A stretch of DNA of 64,000 nt from Oscillatoriaceae cyanobacterium Prado104 (GCA_025454405.1 JALOON010000045.1:1-64000); one strand, 5' to 3'; counted from the first letter of the stretch, positions 1 to 9,099 are shown. The notes: generated from the letters alone by a model not told the origin. Translations and numbers: made by a program.

Positions 1-447
1 GCTGTTGCAGCAGTAGCTGGCGTGAGAGTGGATCAACCAGAGTCTGACGATAACAGTATTGACTTGCACCTAACAGCCGTAGGTATTGGCGGGCCAGCCA
101 ATTGCCCAGAACTTAATTTACAGTTAAAATGTACGTCAAGGACTCTACTTGACGCCGACTGTATACGATATCCTCTGAGTATCAAAAACTACAACGATTT
201 GAGAATCGACCCTTTTGTTCCTCGCATTTTAGTTGTGGTTTTAGTCCCGGAAAATATAGAAAACTGGATACAACAATCAGAAGAGGAAATGTGTACTAGG
301 CATTGTGCTTACTGGGTATCGCTGCTGGGGATGCCTGCAACTCGAAATACGACCAGTGTAACTGTTGAGTTGCCCCGCAGAAACTTGTTTACTGTAGAAG
401 CTCTTGAATCCATGATGCAGCGCATTAGCCAACGAGGTTTACCATGA
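1..447 (+). CDS. DUF4365-like protein, 5'-truncated by the window edge
   Basis: The reading frame is open from base 1 and ends with TGA at 445-447. A GTG at 22 could start translation, but the in-frame residues before it (AVAAVAG) match the usual interior of the family, so the gene probably begins outside the window. The pattern is a D-rich segment (DDNSIDLHL) followed about 30 residues later by LQLK. This fits DUF4365, and the spaced D...QxK resembles a PD-(D/E)XK nuclease core; the nuclease idea is inference. The stop overlaps the next start by four bases (ATGA), so the two are translationally coupled. Confidence 0.7.
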   Translation, partial: AVAAVAGVRVDQPESDDNSIDLHLTAVGIGGPANCPELNLQLKCTSRTLLDADCIRYPLSIKNYNDLRIDPFVPRILVVVLVPENIENWIQQSEEEMCTRHCAYWVSLLGMPATRNTTSVTVELPRRNLFTVEALESMMQRISQRGLP

Positions 448-983
448 AAGTAACTGTGCGAGACAACAAAATTCTCAAGACTATCGATCCGCAAGTTCTG
501 GGAGAATATTTGCAGACAAATGGCTGGCATAATGAAGGCTTATTTTACGGAAGGGCTTGGATTTGGCACAAGCATAGTGACAAAAGAGAATTAGGCGAAA
601 TCAAGCAACCTGTCAGCCAGATTTTTGATGATTATGGTACGGTTATAGGTGAGATAATTAAGCAGCTTGAAGTGATAGAGGAGCGCTCGCAATTAGAGAT
701 TTTAAACGATTTAATTACTTGTTTGGAAAATGCAGAAGTTCAAGGATTTATTGTTAAGGTCGATCGCCCGTCGGTAGAAAATATTGCTCGGGTGATAATG
801 ATGGGGTTTGTAGTTGGTAAATTGCGGAAAATTTCTTTAGAATTGACAGGCGACAATCTCAATTTGGCGGTGAAAGCTTATCAGGAAAGAATTCCGGTTA
901 CTTGCAGCGGTGATTTTGTCAAAGAAGGCGGTTATTTTGTTGCGACAAATCTGCGGGAATTTGGTTTGATGCTAGAGTCATAA
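444..983 (+). CDS. Hypothetical protein, partner of the DUF4365 gene
   Basis: 179 residues, not recognised. The protein looks soluble, with no signal peptide or membrane segment. The N-terminal half is rich in W, Y and charged residues (NGWHNEGLFYGRAWIWHK); the rest is mixed alpha/beta and ends in EFGLMLES. The start overlaps the upstream stop, so it is almost certainly co-transcribed with the DUF4365-like gene and may act with it as a two-gene unit. The minus-strand methyltransferase gene ends downstream, converging on this pair across 225 bp that carry a dispersed palindrome. Confidence 0.7.
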   Translation: MKVTVRDNKILKTIDPQVLGEYLQTNGWHNEGLFYGRAWIWHKHSDKRELGEIKQPVSQIFDDYGTVIGEIIKQLEVIEERSQLEILNDLITCLENAEVQGFIVKVDRPSVENIARVIMMGFVVGKLRKISLELTGDNLNLAVKAYQERIPVTCSGDFVKEGGYFVATNLREFGLMLES

Positions 984-1069
984 GAAAAAGGAGATGAAAG
1001 TGCGATCGATCCTTTTAGATCGAGACAATGCCCGATCGAATTAATATCTTGCACCTCTTTTAAGATACA

Positions 1070-1130
1070 AGGGGCGGGTTCGCCAAGAATTTTAAATCTT
1101 ACAGACAGGTTAAATAAACCCGCCCACCCC
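1070..1130. repeat. Dispersed palindromic repeat, GGGCGGGTTCGCC family
   Basis: Left arm GGGGCGGGTTCGCC at 1071-1084 and right arm AAACCCGCCC near 1117-1126, with an AT-rich loop. Similar elements occur near 7463-7523, 30967-31030, 31078-31139 and 49319-49378. It lies between two convergent genes, where it could also form a transcript-end hairpin. The rest of 984-1208 shows nothing else. Confidence 0.75.
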
Positions 1131-1208
1131 ACGAAGAGAAGCATTTATTAACTAGCACAAAAGATATATTATGTAAATAAATATACGGTATTTGAAGTTT
1201 TTAAGAAT

Positions 1209-2243
1209 TTAGTTAAAAAGCATAAGTTGTATGTATTCTTCAGTTTTTCTATGTGGTTCATTTAGCTCCTTTGACAACAAGTTTTGATTTAATATTTCTT
1301 TTGCAATCGCTTCCACCACGGGCACGCAAACCGAATTTCCAATTTGCTTGTAACTTTCCCCTGTAATCGGATGACTTTTAAAATCTTCAGGAAAACCCAT
1401 CAGGCGGTAACATTCCTTAAGCGTCAATTTTCTCACCATATCTTCCTCTGGAATGTAGATAAAAAACCGACCAGATGTTTCTTGAGAAGGAATGGTCGGA
1501 TGCACTCCATCTACCGAATAAATACGATTGGGCTGTCTGTGAACTCTAGATAAATGTTCTGTATGTGGTCTCACGCCTGTTTTCCAAGTACCTTTATTCC
1601 TATAGCCGACAAATAAAAGTCCTGAATCTTGCTTTCTGGGATAGTCAATTAAAGTATATTCGGATTTGTTCAATATTTCAAAATTTCCAGTTTCGTCGAG
1701 GAAGTCCCTGAGTTTGGGAGGAAATTTCACTTTAAGTTGAGAAAAGTTGAATTCTTTGCCTTTGGTTGCAATAATGAATATTCGTTCGCGATGTTGGGCA
1801 ATTCCAAAGTCTTTAGCATTCAGCATTTTGTAATTAACGTTGTATCCCAAATCCTCTAGACTAACAAGGATAATTTCTAAGGTGTTTCCCCCATCGTGAT
1901 GAATTAAGTGCTTGACATTTTCGAGAACAATAACTTGAGGTTGCTTTGCTTTGATGATTTTACAAATATCGAAAAATATCGTACCTCTAGTATCTTCAAA
2001 ACCCCGCTTTTTGCCGCATATACTAAATGGTTGGCAAGGAAAACCTGCCACTAAAACATCAAAATATTCTAAATCGATTGGATTAATTTTCCTGATGTCT
2101 TCAAAAGGAATTTCCCCGAAATTTTGTGCGTATACATCCCGACATTTTCTATCAATTTCACAAGAAAAAACGCAGCGGAAGCCAGCTTTTTCAAAGCCTT
2201 GTCTGAAACCTCCTATCCCGGAAAACAAATCTATAAATTTCAT
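1209..2243 (-). CDS. dcm: DNA (cytosine-5-)-methyltransferase
   Basis: 344 residues, full length for a C5-cytosine methyltransferase. It transfers a methyl group from AdoMet to C5 of cytosine in a target sequence. Motif I is DLFSGIGGF (residues 5-13); motif IV is GFPCQPFS with the catalytic Cys70; motif VI is ENV (108-110); motif VIII is QHRERIF (150-156). The target-recognition region follows, then TIPSQETSGR, and motif X is YKQIGNSVCVPVVEAI near the C-terminus. All catalytic motifs are intact. No restriction endonuclease of a known family adjoins it, so it is either an orphan methylase or linked to the DUF4365 pair that converges on it. The target sequence cannot be read from the protein. 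Confidence 0.95.
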   Translation of the reverse strand: MKFIDLFSGIGGFRQGFEKAGFRCVFSCEIDRKCRDVYAQNFGEIPFEDIRKINPIDLEYFDVLVAGFPCQPFSICGKKRGFEDTRGTIFFDICKIIKAKQPQVIVLENVKHLIHHDGGNTLEIILVSLEDLGYNVNYKMLNAKDFGIAQHRERIFIIATKGKEFNFSQLKVKFPPKLRDFLDETGNFEILNKSEYTLIDYPRKQDSGLLFVGYRNKGTWKTGVRPHTEHLSRVHRQPNRIYSVDGVHPTIPSQETSGRFFIYIPEEDMVRKLTLKECYRLMGFPEDFKSHPITGESYKQIGNSVCVPVVEAIAKEILNQNLLSKELNEPHRKTEEYIQLMLFN

Positions 2244-2590
2244 TTTAGCTAAACTTTAACAAGCCAAACTTATTAAAACAATAATAACCGTTTTGCATCA
2301 TAGATAATAGTTATTTTTAGTGAACGCTAGCGTGGGATGCAATTGTTGTATTTCCAGCATCGCCCGTCCAAGGGCAACTACAAACGAACGCAACATGAAA
2401 ATCCTGCACTCATCAATTGTTGGATTCAGACGCCGATCGAGCTTAGCACTGGATCTACCCAGATACAGAAATTGCCCAGCAAATAAAATTTGCTTAACAA
2501 ACAACCAACCAATGTGCCAAACTTTCCCCGCAGCGGACTACACTAGAAATAGTTGACTATCACCACTATTATTTACGACCTTTCCCAACC

Positions 2591-2974
2591 ATGAGTCAAA
2601 CATTGGAAAACCTTACCGCGATCGACGATAAACTGTCCAAACGCCACATCGACCTCGATCCGGGCGGCTACTTCATCATCTACCTCGATCGCGAAAATAG
2701 CTTGATTTGCGCCAAACACTTCACTAATGTTATCGACGATCGCGGCCTTGCTGTCGATCCAGAAACCGGCAAAGCCATCCCCGCCCGCGGCAAAGTAGAA
2801 CGCACTCATTCTACTCTTTTTACCGCGAGAACTGCCAAAGAACTGTGCGTCAAAATTTTAGAAGAAACCCGCCCCACCCCCGTGACAATGTTAGATCACG
2901 CAGCTTATCTGGGACGGGAATTTGTACGTGCCCAAATCGCCTTGCTGAACGATCGAGAATACGTTCAAGATTAG
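2591..2974 (+). CDS. DUF4346 family cyanobacterial protein
   Basis: 127 residues beginning MSQTLENLTAIDDKLSKRHI. The phrases LDPGGYFIIYLDRE, CAKHFTN and the C-terminal AAYLGREFVRAQIALL...YVQD are characteristic of a short conserved cyanobacterial family that I assign to DUF4346 from memory. Function is unknown; it appears to be cytosolic. The 347 bp upstream (2244-2590) hold no convincing gene and probably contain its promoter. It converges on psb32 with a 26-bp gap. Confidence 0.75.
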   Translation: MSQTLENLTAIDDKLSKRHIDLDPGGYFIIYLDRENSLICAKHFTNVIDDRGLAVDPETGKAIPARGKVERTHSTLFTARTAKELCVKILEETRPTPVTMLDHAAYLGREFVRAQIALLNDREYVQD

Positions 2975-3000
2975 TCAAAGAACTGTCAGCTCTCAACTGT

Positions 3001-3720
3001 TTAAGAAAAACCTTGATACCAGAAATAAGTCACCATCGGAATCACTGTAGCTAAAACTAACAGCACAACGACAACAATTGTGGCACTGCCTTGGTCAGTT
3101 TCTTCAGCTTTTTTGAATGTGCCTTCAACCTGAATGTTGTCAACAACTTTAGGCGCACCCGGATCTGGTTCGCCTGACAAAACAGTTGCGATCCGAGAAG
3201 CAGCATCCGTAAATGCTTCGTTGTATTTGTTGCCTTCCCGAATCGGCACTTGCAGCGTTTCTCCAGTGACACTCTGCGCGATTTCATCTGTTAATAAAGA
3301 CTTCACTCCTTCCCCCGCGCTAATTGCAGCGCTGTTAGTAACAGTATCGAGAACGAGCAAAGCCCGATCGGTCTTTTCTTCTGCTGTGGGAAACCATTTT
3401 TCAAATAGTTGGTTGGCAAAACTTACAGCAGTTTCGCCGTAATCCAAGCGGTGAAAAGTTACAAATCGGACTTCTTTACCCGTTTGCTTTGCCAAATTGT
3501 CGAGAACGCTATCGATATTGCTTTCGCTGCTGCGGCTGAGCACTTCGCCTTTGTCGAATACCCAAGTACCGTCGCCCGCCGATGCCGGCATTTCGTACAC
3601 GCCAGTCGCCAATGCTGGCATTACGGCTATCTGGGATGCCATGAGGGCGATTGCTAGGGAGAGCGCGAAAGATTTAAGGTATTTTATCGAACTCAAGATT
3701 CGATCGAGGAGTTTCACCAT
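3001..3720 (-). CDS. psb32: TPM-domain thylakoid protein, Psb32 family
   Basis: 239 residues. A hydrophobic N-terminal signal (about 14-38, ending PALA) is followed by a TPM domain (about 50-165: WVFDKGEVLSRSSESNIDSV, VTFHRLDYGE, ADRALLVLDT-type block) and a C-terminal membrane helix (about 212-236). This is the layout of cyanobacterial Psb32, homologue of plant TLP18.3, a thylakoid protein that protects photosystem II and aids its repair under strong light. The domain should face the lumen with the C-terminal helix as anchor. The assignment rests on architecture and key phrases; other TPM paralogues exist in cyanobacteria. Confidence 0.8.
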   Translation of the reverse strand: MVKLLDRILSSIKYLKSFALSLAIALMASQIAVMPALATGVYEMPASAGDGTWVFDKGEVLSRSSESNIDSVLDNLAKQTGKEVRFVTFHRLDYGETAVSFANQLFEKWFPTAEEKTDRALLVLDTVTNSAAISAGEGVKSLLTDEIAQSVTGETLQVPIREGNKYNEAFTDAASRIATVLSGEPDPGAPKVVDNIQVEGTFKKAEETDQGSATIVVVVLLVLATVIPMVTYFWYQGFS

Positions 3721-3804
3721 AAGGTTGACCGTAAATTAACTTTTTCCCAAAAACATTATAAAACCTCCCCGTCAACGATCGACTCTCAGCAATCGACTGT
3801 TTGT

Positions 3805-4547
3805 CTATTTCTCTGTCAAAGATTCCACCCCCTGCCATTCCTCGGGAACTCCGTACATTCGATACTTGCGGGCGCGTTTGAAATACAACATGGCTACCTT
3901 ATCTTCGGGATTGATTTGTAAAATATTCTCAAAAATTTGTTGGGCTACTCGAAATTTTTTAGCATAATAAACATCCAGACCTTCTTGAAAAACTTCCAAT
4001 GTTTGCAATTTGAGTTTGATGCTTGCTTCAGTTTCTGTATCGAAAATTTCAAACACCGATACAGGTACTGTTTTACCTTTCACCGCCACTCGATCGACAA
4101 AAAGGTAGTAAAATATGCTTGCAGTTGCGATGCCATGCTGTTAAAAGCTGTCGCAAGCACGCCCAATTCGTCGGCTCGATCGAGTTCTACAGTGCGATCG
4201 AATTCCCCTTCTGACAAATCTTTCGCTGCATCTTTCAATTTTAAAATAGGATGAACAATCCAGCGAGAAGTTAGGATTCCTAAAACTGTTGCCATTCCTA
4301 AAGCAGCCAAACACAGCAGCGCTGTAGTGCGGTTGTTCGCGTGAATTTGTGCCATAAAGTCGGCTTCGGGAACGACTACGAACCCCGGATTTGGTATGAT
4401 AGATATAGATTTAGATGCAAAATCTTTGCCTCTGGTATTCGTTTCTGACATTGGTGCAAGATTTCTGTTTAACCGGACACAAGCTAATTCCCGAGTTCCC
4501 GACTTCAACCAATTATAAAAAATGTTAAAATATCTCTGCGATTCCAT
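3805..4547 (-). pseudogene. Remnant of a Cache-HAMP-cyclase-TPR adenylate/guanylate cyclase
   Basis: Two fragments lie in different frames. The upstream one (4080-4547) has the end of a sensor domain (VVVPEADFMAQIHANNR), a membrane helix and a HAMP domain (SRWIVHPILKLKDAAKDLSEGEFD). The downstream one (3805-4089) has the C-terminal end of a class III cyclase (VAVKGKTVPVSVFEIFD) and the TPR-like tail usual in cyanobacterial cyclases. Reading the other frame just before the junction gives YYLFVDRVAVKGK, so HAMP residues LQAYF are fused out of frame to the last strand of the catalytic domain. The whole catalytic core and most of the sensor are gone. The first ~45 residues of the upstream fragment do not resemble the family. 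It is non-functional as a cyclase. Confidence 0.8.
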
Positions 4548-4570
4548 CCAAAACCTCAGGATAAAAACTT

Positions 4571-5953
4571 ATGACTGTTCTCACAGAAAATTCTCAATCT
4601 CCAAACAACACCGCCAGCCACTTGCCTGAAATACCTAAAGGTTTTAAATTGTTACGAACAGCAAGAATTATTATGAATCCTCTGGGTTATTTAGAGGAAA
4701 GATACCAGCAGTATGGTGATATTTTTAGCCAGGAATTCAGCAGCTTTCCCCGGCAAGTAATTATCAGCAATCCTCAAGGCATTCAAGAAATTTTCACAGC
4801 AGATCCTAAGTTATTTCAATCTGGTGCCGGAAACCAGATAGCACTGCCTTTAGTAGGGGCAAATTCCTTATTGCTGCTAGATGGCGATCGGCACTTCCAG
4901 CAGCGCAAACTTTTAATGCCGCCTTTGCACGGCGAACGCATGAAAACTTATGGAAAAATCATCCGCGATACAACTGAAAAAGTCATTCACAATTGGACTC
5001 CTGGCAGCACTTTTAAAGCGCAAGCCCAAATGCAAGAGATTTCTTTGGAAGTAATTTTACACGCAGTTTTTGGACTGAGTGAAGGAGAACGCTACCGAGA
5101 AATTCAGCAAATAATAGTAAAGATGCTCGATGTTTTTAGCAATCCTTTGAGCGCTACTTTTTTGTTTTTCAAATCGCTGCAAAAAGATTTAGGTGCTTGG
5201 AGCCCTTGGGGGCGGTTTTTGGCGGGGAGGCAGCGTTTAGATGAACTGCTTTATCAAGAAATTCGCGAGCGCCAAGCTCGAGTTCAACTCTTGGGAGAAG
5301 ACATTTTAAGTTTGTTAATTTCAGCGCGCGACGAAGCGGGCGAACCGATGAGCGAGGTGGAATTGCGCGATGAATTGATGACAATGTTATTTGCCGGTCA
5401 CGAAACTACTGCTACCGCTTTATCCTGGGCTTTGTATTGGATTCACTACGTCCCGGAAGTCCGCGAAAATTTGCTGCAAGAGCTCAGTACAATTGATGCC
5501 GAAAATGCAGATGCGATCGAAATTACCAAGCTGCCGTATTTGAATGCAGTTTGTTCTGAAACTTTGAGATTTTATCCGATTATTTTCTTTGCTTTTCCGC
5601 GCATTTTGCAAGCACCGATGCAGTTAATGGGTTACAATATTCCTAAAGGAATAATGCTTTCTCCCTGCATTTATTTGGTTCACCACCGAGAGGATATTTA
5701 CCCGGAACCGAAGCGTTTTAAACCAGAACGTTTTCTCGAAAGACAATTTTCGCCCTATGAATATTTCCCATTTGGCGGAGGGAACCGCCGCTGCATCGGT
5801 GCGGCATTTGCGATGTTTGAAATGAAATTGGTATTGGCAAAAATACTATCGCGGTACTCGTTAGAACTTGCGGAAAAAGGTCCGGTTGCAGCCGTGCGGC
5901 GGGGTTTGACAATTGCACCGCGCGGGGGCGTGCGCCTGCGGGTAACAGGCTAA
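4571..5953 (+). CDS. Cytochrome P450, CYP110-like
   Basis: 460 residues, full-length P450. The oxygen-activation motif AGHETT is at 275-280, the K-helix ExxR is ETLR, and the haem loop FPFGGGNRRCIG places the thiolate ligand at Cys408. The N-terminal proline-rich IPKGFKLLRTARIIMNPLGYLEERYQQYGDIF and the general sequence fit the cyanobacterial CYP110 family, soluble or peripheral monooxygenases often acting on fatty acids or terpenes; the substrate here is unknown. It is transcribed away from the cyclase remnant with only 23 bp between them, so its promoter may lie in sequence once belonging to that gene. No redox partner gene is adjacent. Confidence 0.93.
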   Translation: MTVLTENSQSPNNTASHLPEIPKGFKLLRTARIIMNPLGYLEERYQQYGDIFSQEFSSFPRQVIISNPQGIQEIFTADPKLFQSGAGNQIALPLVGANSLLLLDGDRHFQQRKLLMPPLHGERMKTYGKIIRDTTEKVIHNWTPGSTFKAQAQMQEISLEVILHAVFGLSEGERYREIQQIIVKMLDVFSNPLSATFLFFKSLQKDLGAWSPWGRFLAGRQRLDELLYQEIRERQARVQLLGEDILSLLISARDEAGEPMSEVELRDELMTMLFAGHETTATALSWALYWIHYVPEVRENLLQELSTIDAENADAIEITKLPYLNAVCSETLRFYPIIFFAFPRILQAPMQLMGYNIPKGIMLSPCIYLVHHREDIYPEPKRFKPERFLERQFSPYEYFPFGGGNRRCIGAAFAMFEMKLVLAKILSRYSLELAEKGPVAAVRRGLTIAPRGGVRLRVTG

Positions 5954-6199
5954 TACGTAGGTTGGGTTGAAGAATGAAACCCAACACCATTTGGTTGCTC
6001 GTGTTGCTCGTGTTGCTCGTTACCAGGCTGTTGCTCGTTTGCTCGTTACCAGGCTGTGCCTGGTAATGCAGATCTAGAGGCTCTGCCTCGCGTGAGCCTC
6101 GCGAGGCAGAGCCTCGCTGACATGGGTTCCCAGGCTGTGCCTGGGAACCAGTTCAACCAGTTCATGTTGGGTTGAACGAAGTGAAACCCAACCTACAGA
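5954..6199. repeat. Nested repeats inside a GTTGGGTT palindrome
   Basis: Outer arms of the GGTTGGGTTGAA...AAACCCAACC family lie at about 5958-5992 and 6161-6194. Between them are short tandem copies of GTTGCTCGT, two copies of an ACCAGGCTGTGCCTGGTAA-type hairpin, and the inverted repeat AGGCTCTGCCTCGCG...CGAGGCAGAGCCT at about 6070-6116. No gene fits here. Confidence 0.75.
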
Positions 6200-7297
6200 T
6201 TACTTGTTTTTCTGCTGAGTCTTGGCTTGTTCGATCGCGATTTCCTTAACTGCTTGGAAAGAACTCAAATTCGACGCACCTTCGATCGCTTTCACTGCCA
6301 AATCTTGCACCTGTTTCAAAGCAGCATCCAATTGTTTCGACAAACTCGCAATCCGCGATTCCTGATTTTGAATTGTCTGCAACATTCCTTGAATTTGCAG
6401 TTCGTAATTTTGCTTTTGCCCTTCAATTTCTTTCGCCAACAAATCCGCCTTGACTTTAGCTTGATAGTAGCCGATATTGCGACCGTTTTCCTTGCCATTT
6501 TTGATGTTAGCCTCCAGTTCTTTCGGATGGGCTTCTACTTTGGCTTTCACCTCGGCATAGAGTTTTTCGCGATCGGCAATTGATTTTTCGCGTTCCGCCC
6601 ACTGTTTCTCTTGTTCCTGTTGGAATTCTTCGATTTCTTTGTACAGCGTTTGCTGGCGCTGGTCGTATTCTTCAATGTCTAGATTGCGCTGCAAGTGCAA
6701 ATCGTAGTTATAAGTTTCTTCGTCGCGCTGGCGGTTTTTTTGCAAACTTTCGTTGCGTTCTTTAACAGCTACTTTGTGCTGTTCTTGTTCTTTTTCCCAA
6801 GTTTGCCGCAGATCCAACAATTCCTGTTCGACAGTTTCGCGCCGATCGCTGAGTTCGTTAGTAAATGTTTTGGCGCTTGATTCGTACTGTTGGATTAAAT
6901 TGTCCAGCGTATCTTCTTCAACATTTTCTAAAGCGTGCAATTCTTGCAGTTGCTGAACTTCTTCGCCGACAGTGCGCCGCAATTCTTCCAGTTTAGAAGC
7001 TTCGGAAGTTAACTTTTCAGAAAGTTCGCTGACAGCGCCGCCGAAACTGAATTGCAGCAAAATTAAATTGTCGATCGTACTCTGCATTTTTTGCTTGTTT
7101 GGGATTAAAGTCATCGGTTTCTTTGCCTCCACGGTAACTTTTTCTTGCGCTGGTATTGGTTTTTGCAAACCGTTTGTCGGTGGGTTGCTGCTAAGTTGCT
7201 TCAGTTGCGATTCTAAAGCAGCCTTTTCTTTCGCAGCTTCTTTGTATGCTTCCAAAATTTCGGCTTTGGTGTTTTTGTCGCTAACTCTTTTGTTCAT
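6200..7297 (-). CDS. Long coiled-coil protein, paralogue of the 7654-8631 gene
   Basis: 365 residues, dominated by Q/E/K-rich heptads from about residue 75 to 345, with a short Pro-containing N-terminal linker (SSNPPTNGLQKPIPAQEK). No signal peptide or membrane helix. It shares a core with the 7654-8631 product: an FGGAVSELSEKLTSEASKLEELRR block, then KAKVKADLLAKE...QNYELQIQGMLQTIQNQ and KQVQDLAVKA near the end. These phrases recur in the same order, so the genes arose by duplication. Function unknown; a structural or scaffold role is inferred only from the coiled coil. It is the last gene of a minus-strand cluster that includes the intron-split gene. Confidence 0.8.
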   Translation of the reverse strand: MNKRVSDKNTKAEILEAYKEAAKEKAALESQLKQLSSNPPTNGLQKPIPAQEKVTVEAKKPMTLIPNKQKMQSTIDNLILLQFSFGGAVSELSEKLTSEASKLEELRRTVGEEVQQLQELHALENVEEDTLDNLIQQYESSAKTFTNELSDRRETVEQELLDLRQTWEKEQEQHKVAVKERNESLQKNRQRDEETYNYDLHLQRNLDIEEYDQRQQTLYKEIEEFQQEQEKQWAEREKSIADREKLYAEVKAKVEAHPKELEANIKNGKENGRNIGYYQAKVKADLLAKEIEGQKQNYELQIQGMLQTIQNQESRIASLSKQLDAALKQVQDLAVKAIEGASNLSSFQAVKEIAIEQAKTQQKNK

Positions 7298-7653
7298 GAC
7301 TTTTCACCTGTTAATAGTTAGGAATTGTTTCGTAAGGTGCGCACTGCGCACCCGACAAACTCAAGAATTTTTTCGTAAGGTGCGCACTGCGCACCCTACA
7401 GACTCAGGAATTACGCGCTCCGATTAAACTGTTGCACCTAGAGTCAATAGGGGTTTTTCGTGGGGTTGGGGCGGGTTTATTTAACCTGTCTGCTGCATTT
7501 AAAGATGTTGGCGAACCCGCCCCTACAGGATTATGGAAAATGGTGCGAGATGTCAGATTAAAGAAACCGGGTTTTTTACGGAAGTTGTAGGTGACTACGA
7601 AATATTTTGCAAAAAACCCGGTTTCTGGGCCTCACCTATAACTCCCAAGGGTT
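7298..7653. repeat. Cluster of three dispersed palindrome families
   Basis: This 356-bp gap between the two coiled-coil genes holds two copies of CGTAAGGTGCGCACTGCGCAC (about 7334-7396), one GGGCGGGTTTATTTAACCTG...GGCGAACCCGCCCC element (about 7463-7523), and one AGAAACCGGGTTTTTTACG...AAAAAACCCGGTTTCT element (about 7563-7627). No reading frame of its own is credible. The hairpins may weaken transcription between the two genes. Confidence 0.8.
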
Positions 7654-8631
7654 TTAAGCTTTGGTAGCGAAAGCTTTCATTGCCAAATCTTGCGCTTGTT
7701 TCATCGTGGCTTGCAGTTGCGCGGAAATTTCAGAGATTTGTTCGGTTTGGCGCTCAATTGTTTGCTGCAAAGATTGGATTTTCAACTCATATCCTTGCTT
7801 GGTTCCTGTCCATTCTTTCTCAGCTAAATCTGCCTTCACTTTAGCTTCGCGCGAAACTTCTTGAATCGCTTCTTCTTTGGCTTTAATGTAAGCCTGTTTC
7901 AATTCTTCTTCAAATCCGGCAGCTTTCTTCTGATTTTCCTCAAACTCCGATCGATTATCGTTAAGAACCTTCTCGCGTTCCGCCCATTTTTTATCTTTTT
8001 CACGAGTGGAAAGTTGCAGTTCCCGTTCGAGTTTGCGCTTCGTTTCTTCGTATTCATCGGTTTCAATTTTACGGGTACGCTGCAATTCGTATTGATAATC
8101 GGCGGTTTCGCGCTGGCGTTCTTTAGTTGTGAATGCAGTTTTTTCGGCAACGGCTGCATCAAATTCTTGCTGTTCTTTTTCCCAGATTTTGCGTTTTTGG
8201 GAAGTATCTTTTTCGATGATTTCGCGCTGGTTGGTCGCGTTTTGTTCGAGAAGAGTCAATTTTTCTCGGTGTTCTTGAGTTAAGATGTGGAGCGCATCAG
8301 CGACGACTCGGATTTTCTGCAACTCCTGCAATTGTTGGGTTTCAATGTCGATCGCCCGTTTTAATTCGTCTAGTTTTGAGGATTCGGATGTCAGTTTTTC
8401 GGAAAGTCCGCCGATGACAGTGCCGAAATCTAATTGCAAGTCGGCTAAGCCTTTGACGATGCTGTCAATTGTGTAGGTGGAAGCGACTTCAAGGAGTTGT
8501 TTGTTTTTGGCTTTTTCAGCTTCTTGTTCTTTGGTTTCGACTTTGGATTCGATCTGTTTGTTTTCTGCTAGAATCTGCTGGAAGTTTTGCAAGATTTTGG
8601 CTTTGCTATCTTTGGCAGTTGCTAGTGTCAT
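7654..8631 (-). CDS. Long coiled-coil protein, paralogue of the 6200-7297 gene
   Basis: 325 residues, nearly all alpha-helical with heptad patterning between about 60 and 320 and no membrane segment. Blocks shared with its neighbour are LDFGTVIGGLSEKLTSESSKLDELKR, KVKADLAEKEW...QGYELKIQSLQQTIERQ and MKQAQDLAMKAF at the C-terminus. It is 40 residues shorter, lacking the Pro-rich N-terminal linker. The gene lies 70 bp downstream of the 122-residue gene, and a repeat cluster separates it from its paralogue. I do not recognise a named family; homo- or hetero-oligomer formation with the paralogue is inference. Confidence 0.8.
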   Translation of the reverse strand: MTLATAKDSKAKILQNFQQILAENKQIESKVETKEQEAEKAKNKQLLEVASTYTIDSIVKGLADLQLDFGTVIGGLSEKLTSESSKLDELKRAIDIETQQLQELQKIRVVADALHILTQEHREKLTLLEQNATNQREIIEKDTSQKRKIWEKEQQEFDAAVAEKTAFTTKERQRETADYQYELQRTRKIETDEYEETKRKLERELQLSTREKDKKWAEREKVLNDNRSEFEENQKKAAGFEEELKQAYIKAKEEAIQEVSREAKVKADLAEKEWTGTKQGYELKIQSLQQTIERQTEQISEISAQLQATMKQAQDLAMKAFATKA

Positions 8632-8701
8632 AATGTTTTATGCTCCCGATTGTTGTTACTTTGTGAGATGTTTTGAGTGACGATTTCAGTTTCAATTTCA
8701 G

Positions 8702-9070
8702 TTAGCCCAATTTGCGGAGTTGGGTGAGGAGGGTTTTGTATTTTTTGGCAGCATCAGGCTTGAGTTCCAGATTTTTACCTCCCAGGATGTTGAGGATTTG
8801 CAGGCAGCGATCGCACCGATTTCCTTGCCAGCATTCGCAATTTTCAACTACGCTTAACAGCGTGTCTTTGAGCAGTTGATTTTGCGCTAACAAAGCTTGG
8901 TAATTCCGCCGCACCGATTCGACAACTAAACTCATGTGTTTGAAGTCTGTTGTCAGATTTTCGAGGTCGTTAATTGAGTCCGATCGAATCAGGGCGATCG
9001 ACTCCAAATTATCTTTGACTCGGCTTTCAGACAGGTTTTGTTTCGGTTGAATTTTGGTTACTTTCTTCAT
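8702..9070 (-). CDS. Hypothetical small helical protein with a Cys cluster
   Basis: 122 residues, unrecognised. A basic N-terminus (MKKVTKIQPKQNLSESRVK) is followed by a helical region and a Cys cluster CECWQGNRCDRC (CxCx5Cx2C) at about 78-90, which could bind zinc. The C-terminus is basic. It sits between the intron-split gene and the coiled-coil genes in the same orientation and is probably co-expressed with them. Confidence 0.65.
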   Translation of the reverse strand: MKKVTKIQPKQNLSESRVKDNLESIALIRSDSINDLENLTTDFKHMSLVVESVRRNYQALLAQNQLLKDTLLSVVENCECWQGNRCDRCLQILNILGGKNLELKPDAAKKYKTLLTQLRKLG

Positions 9071-9099
9071 GTCACCTGCAGGTAAAATTTGCTGGAATT

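Noticed and set aside
2320..2556. 78-codon plus-strand ORF upstream of the DUF4346 gene, and its minus-strand counterpart
   Set aside because: Odd Cys/Arg composition, no ribosome site and no recognisable family; probably promoter DNA.
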